From contig NZ_FNPG01000010.1 of NCBI RefSeq assembly GCF_900107245.1, forward strand, positions 1 through 64,000: 64,000 nt of DNA, given 5' to 3'. Made by a program: the position numbers and the translations under genes. Shown here in pieces: positions 25,577 to 33,824 of this stretch (the first letter of the stretch is position 1; each line of letters opens with the position of its first letter). The notes below the pieces were generated by a model that saw nothing but the letters and a program-made list of their open reading frames with translations, did not search any database and was not told the origin of the DNA. Origin of the DNA: Lachnobacterium bovis DSM 14045. Lineage in GTDB: Bacteria > Bacillota > Clostridia > Lachnospirales > Lachnospiraceae.

Positions 25577-26656
25577 CTATTCGCCTTCGTTTCCTGCTGG
25601 TGGAGTTGCTGAAATAGAACCTACAGCAGTTCTTTCTTCATCTTTTCCATAATTAATATAGTGCAAATAGTATTTCTTTAAATCAGATCCAAATGCTTTT
25701 CTTAAATCTTCATAATTGTTTCTATAATCTTTTACATTAAAGTATTCACTTCCTTGGCGTCCTTCTGCCATTCCCATATTTACAAAATGCTCTAATAACG
25801 CCTGATCATCAAAATTAAATGCTAACTCTAAATCAAGATATTTATTACGATAGTAATTTGCATCAAATACATCTGCATAATCTACGCCATTATACTCTGT
25901 CACTGGATTTACGATTTCATTATCTTTACCAGTTACTATACGATTTTCTTTATTTCCATAATAGATATAGTGCATATAGTATTGTTTCAAATTATTACCA
26001 AAAGCTTTTCTTAAATCATCATTTGCATTCTTGTAAGATTTAATGCTAAATGTTGCTGTTGCTATTGCATCTCTTCCTTCATTCATACCAAACTCTACAA
26101 AATGTTTTAGATATGCAACATCATCATCTTTAAATGCTTTAGCCAAATCCTCATAGTTGCCTTTATAAGTAGCATAATTATATACTAATTTATAATCGAT
26201 TCCTTTGTATTTTGTTATAGGATTCTGAACGGTATCACATGCACTTCCATCACGTTTCTCATCTACACCATAGTCTAGATAATGTCTATAGTATTTTTCT
26301 AAATCATTTCCGAATGCAGCTCTTAAATCACCATATCTGTTTTTATATCCTGTAACAACGAAATCTGTATTTGCTTGGCGTCCTTCACTCATACCAAACT
26401 CTACAAAGTGTTTTAGAACTTTTTCTTCGTCTCCTGGGAATGCCATAGCAACGTCGACATTGTTTTTCGTATAATAACTATAATCATATACTGGCGAATA
26501 ATCTACTCCTGCATAAACTGTTTGATGTTTTACAACAGCTGTCGATATACTTGTGTCATCAGCTTTAACTGCTACAGATGGAGCAACTACAGGTACAACA
26601 AGGCTCATCGCCATAACCACCCCAAAAACTTTTTTCTTAAACGTCCTATTAATCAT
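25577..26656 (-). CDS. Secreted three-unit tandem-repeat protein
   Basis: This 359-residue protein has a signal peptide (about 1-32, ending VAVKA) followed directly by three complete two-part repeat units (about 45-345) and a short Pro/Gly/Glu tail. No enzymatic domain is present. The compact design makes it the cleanest natural isolate of the repeat. AAGGAGG fixes the start. A TCGATATA box lies 80-85 bp upstream, and a strong terminator follows. It is likely a wall-associated binding or coat protein (inference). Confidence 0.88.
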   Translation of the reverse strand: MINRTFKKKVFGVVMAMSLVVPVVAPSVAVKADDTSISTAVVKHQTVYAGVDYSPVYDYSYYTKNNVDVAMAFPGDEEKVLKHFVEFGMSEGRQANTDFVVTGYKNRYGDLRAAFGNDLEKYYRHYLDYGVDEKRDGSACDTVQNPITKYKGIDYKLVYNYATYKGNYEDLAKAFKDDDVAYLKHFVEFGMNEGRDAIATATFSIKSYKNANDDLRKAFGNNLKQYYMHYIYYGNKENRIVTGKDNEIVNPVTEYNGVDYADVFDANYYRNKYLDLELAFNFDDQALLEHFVNMGMAEGRQGSEYFNVKDYRNNYEDLRKAFGSDLKKYYLHYINYGKDEERTAVGSISATPPAGNEGE

Positions 26657-26733
26657 ATTATTCCTCCTTAGTTTAAAAAAACATAAAGTTATAAATTTAT
26701 ATAACTTATTTATGTAACATTGAATTCACTCTC

Positions 26734-26757
26734 TATATCGAATCATAAGTTTTTTTA
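26734..26757 (-). promoter_or_regulatory. Sigma-D-like element upstream of the three-unit repeat protein
   Basis: TCGATATA is present on the coding strand with TAAA 12 bases upstream, a shorter spacer than ideal. It is one of five similar boxes in this block. Confidence 0.4.
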
Positions 26758-26822
26758 ATTACTGTATTTATAAACTTTATATAGAATTAAGGATGCCTTT
26801 ATACGTTATTAATTATTTAAAA

Positions 26823-26861
26823 AAATCTCTATCCATTTGTTTATAAAATAGATAGAGATTT
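26823..26861 (-). terminator. Terminator of the transglutaminase-repeat gene
   Basis: An 11-bp perfect stem AAATCTCTATC/GATAGAGATTT is followed by a T-run on the minus strand. Confidence 0.85.
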
Positions 26862-26912
26862 TATATTTCTTTATATTATTGATATTAATTCTTTATGATT
26901 TTTATAAAAGAA

Positions 26913-28811
26913 TTATATTTTTCTACGTGCAATTCTTCCTTCTTTAATTCCAAAATTTAGGTAATGAAGATAATACTCTTTATTATTATTTCTAAATGCT
27001 CGTCTTAAATCTTCGTAGTTATCTTTGTAAATCTCAACGTTAAATGTTGATTTTGCCTGACGACCTTCTTTCATTCCGAAATCAACAAAATGTCTAAGAA
27101 GAGCCTCATCGTCATATCCAAATGCTTTTCTTAAATCCTCATATTTATTTCGATATTCATTAACATCATATACAGCACTATAATCTCTGCCATCTAGAAC
27201 TGTCATTCCACCAACAATTCTATCTTCTTTTCCAGTTGTGTGACGATTTTCTCGTTTTCCGTTGCTTATATAGTGCTTATAATATCTTGGCAAATCGTTT
27301 TTAAATGCTCTTCTTAAATCTGGATATTCATTTTTATACGAAATTACATTAAAATCTATTTTTGCCTGTCTTCCTTCTCTCATTCCAAATGCAACAAAAT
27401 GATTTAAAAGTGCAATATCGTCATCTCCAAAAGCTCTCCTCAAATCTGGATTATTATTAAGATAATAATCTGGATTATATACAGCTGAATAATCAACTCC
27501 ACCTACACTAGTAACCTTTTCTCTCGGTATCAAAGAAGTAGCATTACGACCTTCTCGTCTTCCGAAGCATAAGAAATGTTCATAGTATAATGGATAATTA
27601 TTTCCAAATGCTTTTCTTAAATCTGAATAATTTTGTCTGTATATTTTTACGTCAAATGATGCTTCACCCATTCTTTGTTCATTCATTCCGTTAAACAAAA
27701 AATGATCTAATACTGCACCTTCATTCCATCCATACGCATTAGCTACATCAACATTATATCTTTCGTATGAACTAAACGAATACACTGGTGCATAAAATAC
27801 AGACGATCCATTTCTTGTTGGTGCTAATCCATTCCACATACTTTGTACGCTGTGTTCTCTTCCTCCAATAGCTGGCACCAAGAAATATGATGCTGAACTT
27901 GCCACATTGTCATTTCTGCTATCATCATCCCAAGTTACGTCTACATCATACCATCCCATGGTCATATTAACTACTGCCCACTGATGTGTACTACTTGTCA
28001 AACATACGGACTCTATTCCCATAGCATTACTTAACATCTCGAACGCTTTTGAGTAACCTGAGCATACTGATCTTTTTTCTACGACTGCACTATACGCGCT
28101 CTGATCTTTATCAGTGTTGACATATGTTACGCTTTCATCAATCAAAGTCTCTAGTTTTCTTAATTTTTGTATTTTGGTTGGATACGCCTTTGCTATTGAA
28201 TACCAACTATCTAACTGCGCTTTAAAGGCCTGCTTGGCATTGTTTCTAACTTGACCATTTGCAAAATCACTGTAGACATTTGGCGTTATTATTTTAGTAT
28301 TTCCACCATAATCTCCATACGTATAGCTATTATTTAAAAAGAAAAACTGTGGATTATCCAGCGTAAAAATAACCGCTATATCCTGTGCTCTGCTTTCACT
28401 AACTTTACTTGCATCATAGGATACTAATCCAACACTATAACTTCTTCCAACTACAACACAATTATTGGCACTATTTAAGACTTCATCACATTTTTGATAT
28501 AAACCGTCATATAGCTTTCTTTCTTCTGAATTAAGTTTGTTATAATACGTTCTAGTACCAAACTTTGACCAATAAGGATCTGCATAGTAGTGTGCTCCAA
28601 AATCTCCATATCCATTTTCATCTTTATCCTCTGGAGCAAGGTAATCCTTTAAGTTGTCTACTTTTTCAAATGTAGGTTGCTTGTATCCGCTTTCATTTTC
28701 TGCAGCCATAACTTTATTGGCATTTACTCCACATCCAATAAATAACAGCATAAAAAATGCAAATAAAAGCATACCTAGCTTTTTTCCAAAAAGTTCCATT
28801 ACATTTTTCAT
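26913..28811 (-). CDS. Transglutaminase-like domain protein with tandem repeats
   Basis: This 632-residue secreted or lipid-anchored protein has a hydrophobic leader (about 12-28) ending near FIGC, which could be a lipobox although the -3 residue is unusual. An Ala-Ala cleavage site follows. A transglutaminase-like fold lies at about 100-330 with the catalytic triad visible as C250 (RSVCSGYSK), H276 (SSTHQWAV) and D291 (YDVDVTWDD). Three repeat units follow (about 345-632) and run to the C-terminus. Bacterial members act as peptidases or amide cross-linkers at the cell surface, but the substrate is unknown. GGAGTGG precedes the start, and a TAAA-N14-ACGATATA promoter-like element lies 48 bp upstream. 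Confidence 0.9.
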   Translation of the reverse strand: MKNVMELFGKKLGMLLFAFFMLLFIGCGVNANKVMAAENESGYKQPTFEKVDNLKDYLAPEDKDENGYGDFGAHYYADPYWSKFGTRTYYNKLNSEERKLYDGLYQKCDEVLNSANNCVVVGRSYSVGLVSYDASKVSESRAQDIAVIFTLDNPQFFFLNNSYTYGDYGGNTKIITPNVYSDFANGQVRNNAKQAFKAQLDSWYSIAKAYPTKIQKLRKLETLIDESVTYVNTDKDQSAYSAVVEKRSVCSGYSKAFEMLSNAMGIESVCLTSSTHQWAVVNMTMGWYDVDVTWDDDSRNDNVASSASYFLVPAIGGREHSVQSMWNGLAPTRNGSSVFYAPVYSFSSYERYNVDVANAYGWNEGAVLDHFLFNGMNEQRMGEASFDVKIYRQNYSDLRKAFGNNYPLYYEHFLCFGRREGRNATSLIPREKVTSVGGVDYSAVYNPDYYLNNNPDLRRAFGDDDIALLNHFVAFGMREGRQAKIDFNVISYKNEYPDLRRAFKNDLPRYYKHYISNGKRENRHTTGKEDRIVGGMTVLDGRDYSAVYDVNEYRNKYEDLRKAFGYDDEALLRHFVDFGMKEGRQAKSTFNVEIYKDNYEDLRRAFRNNNKEYYLHYLNFGIKEGRIARRKI

Positions 28812-28858
28812 TTTGCCACTCCTTGTCTTTTTACTTACAAATTAATCACCTATATTAG

Positions 28859-28884
28859 TATATCGTATTTTATATTCATTTTTA
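28859..28884 (-). promoter_or_regulatory. Sigma-D/sigma-28-like promoter of the transglutaminase gene
   Basis: On the minus strand TAAA, exactly 14 bases and ACGATATA are present. The spacing matches the element in front of the L,D-transpeptidase gene. Confidence 0.55.
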
Positions 28885-28957
28885 ACAACTTTATTGCATT
28901 ATCAATAAAATTATATGAAGACGTTAGCGTATATAAGCCTTTACAACTCGAATAAAA

Positions 28958-29011
28958 AAATACCGACCCCCACTAATTAGAATTGTAATCTAACTGTAAA
29001 AGTCGGTATTT
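28958..29011 (-). terminator. Terminator of the amidase-glucosaminidase operon
   Basis: A 10-bp stem AAATACCGAC/GTCGGTATTT is followed by a seven-T run on the minus strand. It closes the two-gene unit 30938-33559 plus 29070-30932. Confidence 0.85.
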
Positions 29012-29069
29012 ATGTTAAACTTTATTATTTAGCCATATTACTTAATTTACTCATTTTGTCAGCTTAAAA

Positions 29070-30932
29070 CTAAACACATTTTCTGTTTTCATTATGACCA
29101 AATCTCAAATAATGCATATAATACTGAGCATCGTCATCTCCAAAAGCAGCTCTTAAATCTTCATTATTCTCTTTATAAACGCTAAGGTTAAAGGATTCAC
29201 TTGAAGCTCTTCCTTCTTTCATTCCGTTGTTTACAAAGTGTCTAAGCACTGCTTCATCATCATTTGGAAACGCTTTTGCTACATCTGGATTTTGACTTAC
29301 ATAATAGTCATAATTGTAAATCAATGAATAATCAACTCCATCAAGAGTAGTAACTCCATCCTGTAAGCTTGTTACTCCTGTTGCTTTTCTACCTTCACTC
29401 TTTCCGTTATTGATATAATGCATATAATATTTTTTCTTATCATTACCAAATGCATTTCTTAAATCTCTATAAGCATTTTTATATGAGGCCAAATCAAAAC
29501 TTTCGCTTGCCTGACGTCCTTCACTCATTCCATAATTGATGAAATGTTTTAGTACAGAAACATCATCATTTGGAAATGCTTTTGCTACATCTGGATTATG
29601 ACTTATATAATAATCATAATTATAAACCGCTGAATAATCTTTACCTTCATACTTTGTTACAGGATTAAGTAATGTTGTTACTCCTGTTGTTTTTCTACCT
29701 TCTCTTCTTCCGTATGAAATGTAATGTAAGTAATACTTTTGTTTATCATTTTGAAATGCTACTCTTAAATCAGCATTTGCATTTTTATATGAGACTAAAT
29801 CAAAATTAGGACTTGCTTTTCTGCCTTCTTTCATTCCATTATTAATAAAATGTTTTAATACTGCAATGTCATCATCTTTGAAGGCATTCTTAACATCCGG
29901 ATTATTTTGAATATAGTACTCATAATTATATACAGCTGAATAGTCTTTTCCAGCGTATTTTGTCACTCCTCCGCCCTGTCTTGTAGGACAATCAAGAGCA
30001 TTTCTGTTTTCTTTTTTACCTGAATTAATATAATGCATATAATAACTCTTTAAATCATCGCCAAATGCATTTCTTAAATCCACGTATCGATTCATATACG
30101 CCTTTACATCAAATGAAGCATTTGCTTGTCTTCCCTCACTCATTCCATTATTAATGAAATGTCTGATAAGTGAATCTGAATTGCCACCAAATGCTCTTGA
30201 TGCATCTGGGTTATGAATCTTATAGTAACCTGGTTCATATACTGCTGCATAATTCAAACCATTATACCAAGTACTAAATGTAGATATTCCTAGCATCTCT
30301 GCTATATAACGATCAACTAATGTATATCCATATCTTGATGCTGCTGCCCATCCTTGATGATATGGGTTTTCTTGAATTCCTAACCATTGCACGTATGGAG
30401 CTTTAGGTTTATCTTTTGAATATACATAATCATATCTTGGATCAACCTTTGGATTTCTAATCCTTTGAGTAGAAGCATAAGCCTTAAGATGCTGAACTTG
30501 AGCTCTTACACCTTCCCTTACACTACTGAATCTGTTTCCTGGGTTTCCACCACCTGTTGCACCTATTCCTGCAAAATTATATTGATCACGATGAACATCT
30601 CCACCATATCTTAAGAATCCTGTTTCATTCATTGCTTGTGCGAAAGCAACTTCTGTCTTTACGCCTTCAGCATCACATTCTTCCATATAAATCTTACAAA
30701 AATGATAAATAGTTGGTGCATCCGATCTCTGATAATCTGCTGGGTACTTCGCATGTTTTTCATAATAATTAATCATCTGATTAATTGTAACACTTGAACT
30801 TCCCATTATCGGATATAGGTTGTCTGATAAATTGGCCTTAACTACTTCGGTTGAGCCGTTCATAAACATAGCTGAAACTAAACAAGTAAAGACTAGTAAA
30901 ATACTAAATAGTTTTCTTTTAAAATTCTTCAA
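29070..30932 (-). CDS. Glucosaminidase with four tandem repeat units
   Basis: This 620-residue secreted peptidoglycan hydrolase has a signal peptide (about 1-33) and a glucosaminidase domain at about 45-215 (AFAQAMNETGFLRYGG with the likely catalytic glutamate; YNFAGIGATGGG; FSSVREGVRAQVQHLKAYA). It is expected to cut glycan strands at N-acetylglucosamine. Four complete repeat units then run to the C-terminus. The start codon is TTG at 30932, with its GGGAG site inside the last codons of the amidase gene five bases upstream, so the two hydrolases are translationally coupled. Together they can cut both glycan and stem-peptide linkages. Confidence 0.93.
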   Translation of the reverse strand: MKNFKRKLFSILLVFTCLVSAMFMNGSTEVVKANLSDNLYPIMGSSSVTINQMINYYEKHAKYPADYQRSDAPTIYHFCKIYMEECDAEGVKTEVAFAQAMNETGFLRYGGDVHRDQYNFAGIGATGGGNPGNRFSSVREGVRAQVQHLKAYASTQRIRNPKVDPRYDYVYSKDKPKAPYVQWLGIQENPYHQGWAAASRYGYTLVDRYIAEMLGISTFSTWYNGLNYAAVYEPGYYKIHNPDASRAFGGNSDSLIRHFINNGMSEGRQANASFDVKAYMNRYVDLRNAFGDDLKSYYMHYINSGKKENRNALDCPTRQGGGVTKYAGKDYSAVYNYEYYIQNNPDVKNAFKDDDIAVLKHFINNGMKEGRKASPNFDLVSYKNANADLRVAFQNDKQKYYLHYISYGRREGRKTTGVTTLLNPVTKYEGKDYSAVYNYDYYISHNPDVAKAFPNDDVSVLKHFINYGMSEGRQASESFDLASYKNAYRDLRNAFGNDKKKYYMHYINNGKSEGRKATGVTSLQDGVTTLDGVDYSLIYNYDYYVSQNPDVAKAFPNDDEAVLRHFVNNGMKEGRASSESFNLSVYKENNEDLRAAFGDDDAQYYMHYLRFGHNENRKCV

Positions 30933-30937
30933 AGTAT

Positions 30938-33559
30938 TTATACTCCCTTTCTATTTTCGTTTTTTCCATTGTTTATGTAGTGCATATAATATTTAGTTAA
31001 ATCATTACCAAATGCTGCTCTTAAATCAGCATAATTGTTTGCATAAGTGTGAACGTTAAATGTTGCACTAGCCTGACGTCCCTCTCTCATTCCGCATTTT
31101 ACAAAATGTTCAAGAGTTAATAGGTCATCTCCGCCAAATGCATTCATTACATCCTTATTATTTGTCACATAATAGTCATAATCGTAAACTGCAGAATAGT
31201 CGACTCCTTTGTATACAGTTACAGGATTCTGAACTGTTTTGCAATCTGTTGTCTTTCTATTCTCTTTATATCCATTATTAATATAATGCATATAGTACTT
31301 CTTCATATCATTTCCAAATGCTGCTCTTAAATCAGCATTTGCATTCTTGTATGATACAACATCAAATGTAGAAATTGCCTGACGTCTTTCATTCATACCA
31401 TTGTTTACAAAGTGCTCGATTGCTCCAACATCATCATTTCCAAATGCTCTTTGAATATCAGGATATAATGAAGTGTAATCTTTAAAACTATAAACTTTAG
31501 AATAATCTACTCCATTATATGTTGTAATTGGATCTTTTACTTCACTACAATTTGTAGTAGTTCTTCCTTCTTTATAACCATTGCTCATATAATGTTTTAC
31601 ATATGCTTTCCAATCTTTTCTAAACGCTAATCTAAGGTCCTTATTGGCATTAATATATGATTGAATATCAAAATTATCACTTGCCTGACGCTTCTCATTA
31701 ATTCCATAATTAACAAAATGCTGTAATGTCTTAAGGTCATCATCACCAAAGGCGCGTTTTAAATCTGGATATTTACTTACATAGTAATCATAGTTATAGA
31801 CTCTAGAATAATCTACTCCATTATATGTTGTAGTTCTTAAAACCTTATCACAGTCTTTTGCTGTTCTTCCTTCTTTGTATCCTATTCTACAATAATGTTC
31901 AAAGTATTTTGTCCAATCATCTCCGAAACTATCTCTTAAATCAGAGTTTGCATTCTTATATGAATGAACATCGAAGTTCTCGCTTGCGCGTCTTCCTTCT
32001 TTCATTCCATTATTAACGAAATGTTCAATCAGCTTCAAATCATCTGTGCCAAATGCACTCTTAAGATCTGAATTATGATCTGCGTAATATGCGCCATTGT
32101 ATACTTTTGAATAATCCTTACCATTATAGACAGTTACATATCCTTTTCTAGTACTGCATCCAGTACCATGTCTACCTTCACGACTTCCGAATTGAGCAAA
32201 ATGCTTGTAATACTTGCTCCAATCTTGCCCAAATGAATTTCTCAAATCGCAATATTCGTTAACATATGATTTAACATCAAAGTTAGCACTGGCCTGTCTT
32301 CTTTCTTTCATTCCATTATCAATGAAATGTCTAAATAATGCCATTTCATCATTTCCAAGTGCCTTAGCAACATCTGGATTATGCTGTGCATAATAGTCTT
32401 TGTTGAATACAGGTTTCATATCAACTCCGTCATATGTTAAACCTTTAGTCAAACCATAATACTTAGCAATTGCAGTTGCATCAGCTATACCTACTCTTGT
32501 TCTACCTGATTTTGGTCTTAAGAAATTATTCATATCGTATGCGTTTGATTGATATCCATGTTCAATGATAATTCCTGGAAAACCATTTAACTTACTGTTT
32601 TTAATAACAGCATAATAATCAGCTAGTGAGCCATCTGCGTATCTTGTATTTGTCTCTGAATCTCTAGTATGAACTCCACCATTACGAAGTCCTAATGCTG
32701 CTAATTCCTGTACTGAATATCTGGCTAAGTCATATCCAATTTGTCCAATTGTCGGATTTAATCCTCTATTTGGGCAATAGACCTCAGCTCCATTGGCATT
32801 AGTATTTGATGACATATTACAATGTAATGCAATATATGCTGTTGCTCCAACTCTCTTTGCATACTGTACTCTTCTATAATTATCATCACCTGAAGAAGTA
32901 CCTGGATGAGGACATGCTGCCGTCTCTCTTGTCATATAGACCGTTACTCCTGAATACTTTCTTAACTCATCACGACAAGCTAATGCAATATCTAAGTTGA
33001 TTTCAGCTTCAGGTACGCCGCCTGCGCCTGTTCCTCCATGAACAGCATCATGACCTGGATCTAAGACTATTACTATGTTTTTGTTAGCTTGATAAGTTTT
33101 CTTGAAGGTTTGAAGTTTGCTTTCATTAGGATTTAGAGTATATTTATCTAAATTCTGATCAGCATCCTTTAATGCCTCCTCGATGCTATTTGTTGTTATA
33201 GTATTTCCATCTTCATCCATCGTAACAACGTTATTTGTCACTTTGTTAGTAACGCTGCTTGTAGCATTATTGTTAGCATTATTACTAACTTCTTTGTTTG
33301 AATTGTCTACTTTTGTGCCCATATTCATATTGGCAATTGGGGGTTCAGATGATTCATCATCTGCTGCCTTTTTTATATCCTTATATGCCTCATTATTCGT
33401 TGTCACAAAATTAGCCGCTTGTTCTTTAACTTGCTTCTTTAACTGTCCACTATTCACATTGCTGTCTGAATTCTCATACCATGCAAATGTTGCACCAAGA
33501 GACAATGTTAAAAGTAAAGAACTTACTTTTAATAATCTTTTTTTCATTTTTTTCATCAT
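30938..33559 (-). CDS. N-acetylmuramoyl-L-alanine amidase (amidase_3) with five repeat units
   Basis: This 873-residue secreted zinc amidase has a signal segment (about 5-27), a low-complexity Asn/Thr/Val linker (about 30-155) and a catalytic domain at about 160-370. The zinc ligands are VLDPGH (H170), GGVPEAEINL (E184) and ALHCN, and the general base region is IIEHGYQSN. Five complete repeat units follow, the most regular in the window. It hydrolyses the bond between muramic acid and the stem peptide. ATG at 33559, 33556 or 33547 are all possible, with AAGGGA lying close to the first. It is the first gene of a two-gene operon with the glucosaminidase. A CGATATA box lies about 180 bp upstream. 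Confidence 0.93.
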   Translation of the reverse strand: MMKKMKKRLLKVSSLLLTLSLGATFAWYENSDSNVNSGQLKKQVKEQAANFVTTNNEAYKDIKKAADDESSEPPIANMNMGTKVDNSNKEVSNNANNNATSSVTNKVTNNVVTMDEDGNTITTNSIEEALKDADQNLDKYTLNPNESKLQTFKKTYQANKNIVIVLDPGHDAVHGGTGAGGVPEAEINLDIALACRDELRKYSGVTVYMTRETAACPHPGTSSGDDNYRRVQYAKRVGATAYIALHCNMSSNTNANGAEVYCPNRGLNPTIGQIGYDLARYSVQELAALGLRNGGVHTRDSETNTRYADGSLADYYAVIKNSKLNGFPGIIIEHGYQSNAYDMNNFLRPKSGRTRVGIADATAIAKYYGLTKGLTYDGVDMKPVFNKDYYAQHNPDVAKALGNDEMALFRHFIDNGMKERRQASANFDVKSYVNEYCDLRNSFGQDWSKYYKHFAQFGSREGRHGTGCSTRKGYVTVYNGKDYSKVYNGAYYADHNSDLKSAFGTDDLKLIEHFVNNGMKEGRRASENFDVHSYKNANSDLRDSFGDDWTKYFEHYCRIGYKEGRTAKDCDKVLRTTTYNGVDYSRVYNYDYYVSKYPDLKRAFGDDDLKTLQHFVNYGINEKRQASDNFDIQSYINANKDLRLAFRKDWKAYVKHYMSNGYKEGRTTTNCSEVKDPITTYNGVDYSKVYSFKDYTSLYPDIQRAFGNDDVGAIEHFVNNGMNERRQAISTFDVVSYKNANADLRAAFGNDMKKYYMHYINNGYKENRKTTDCKTVQNPVTVYKGVDYSAVYDYDYYVTNNKDVMNAFGGDDLLTLEHFVKCGMREGRQASATFNVHTYANNYADLRAAFGNDLTKYYMHYINNGKNENRKGV

Positions 33560-33733
33560 TCCCTTCTTTCGTATAGTTTTTAGCTATCCCCTGCTGCGTG
33601 GATGAAGTATTAAGTTTTTGTCAAGAATCCTAGTAAATAGGACTCTATCTCACTTTATATAATAACATTTATGTATTTTTTTGTCATTACGATTGGTTAA
33701 TATTCACAAAAAAAACACATTTTATACTATCCT

Positions 33734-33741
33734 TATATCGA
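33734..33741 (-). promoter_or_regulatory. CGATATA box upstream of the amidase operon
   Basis: TCGATATA lies on the coding strand directly after the terminator of the GH25 gene. No TAAA is found at the expected distance, and a TATAAA lies just downstream, so a sigma-A promoter is equally possible here. Confidence 0.3.
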
Positions 33742-33745
33742 CAAA

Positions 33746-33776
33746 AAGATGGCTCTCCACACTGAAGAGTCATCTT
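33746..33776 (-). terminator. Terminator at the end of the EPS-GH25 transcript
   Basis: A stem of about 12 bp, AAGATGGCTCTC / GAGTCATCTT with minor mismatches, is followed by TTTTTG on the minus strand. It is the first clear terminator downstream of the wzz-GH25 gene pair. Confidence 0.8.
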
Positions 33777-33824
33777 TTCTTAATTGTTTTTTTGTTTATT
33801 AATTTATTATTTTTACTATGCTTT

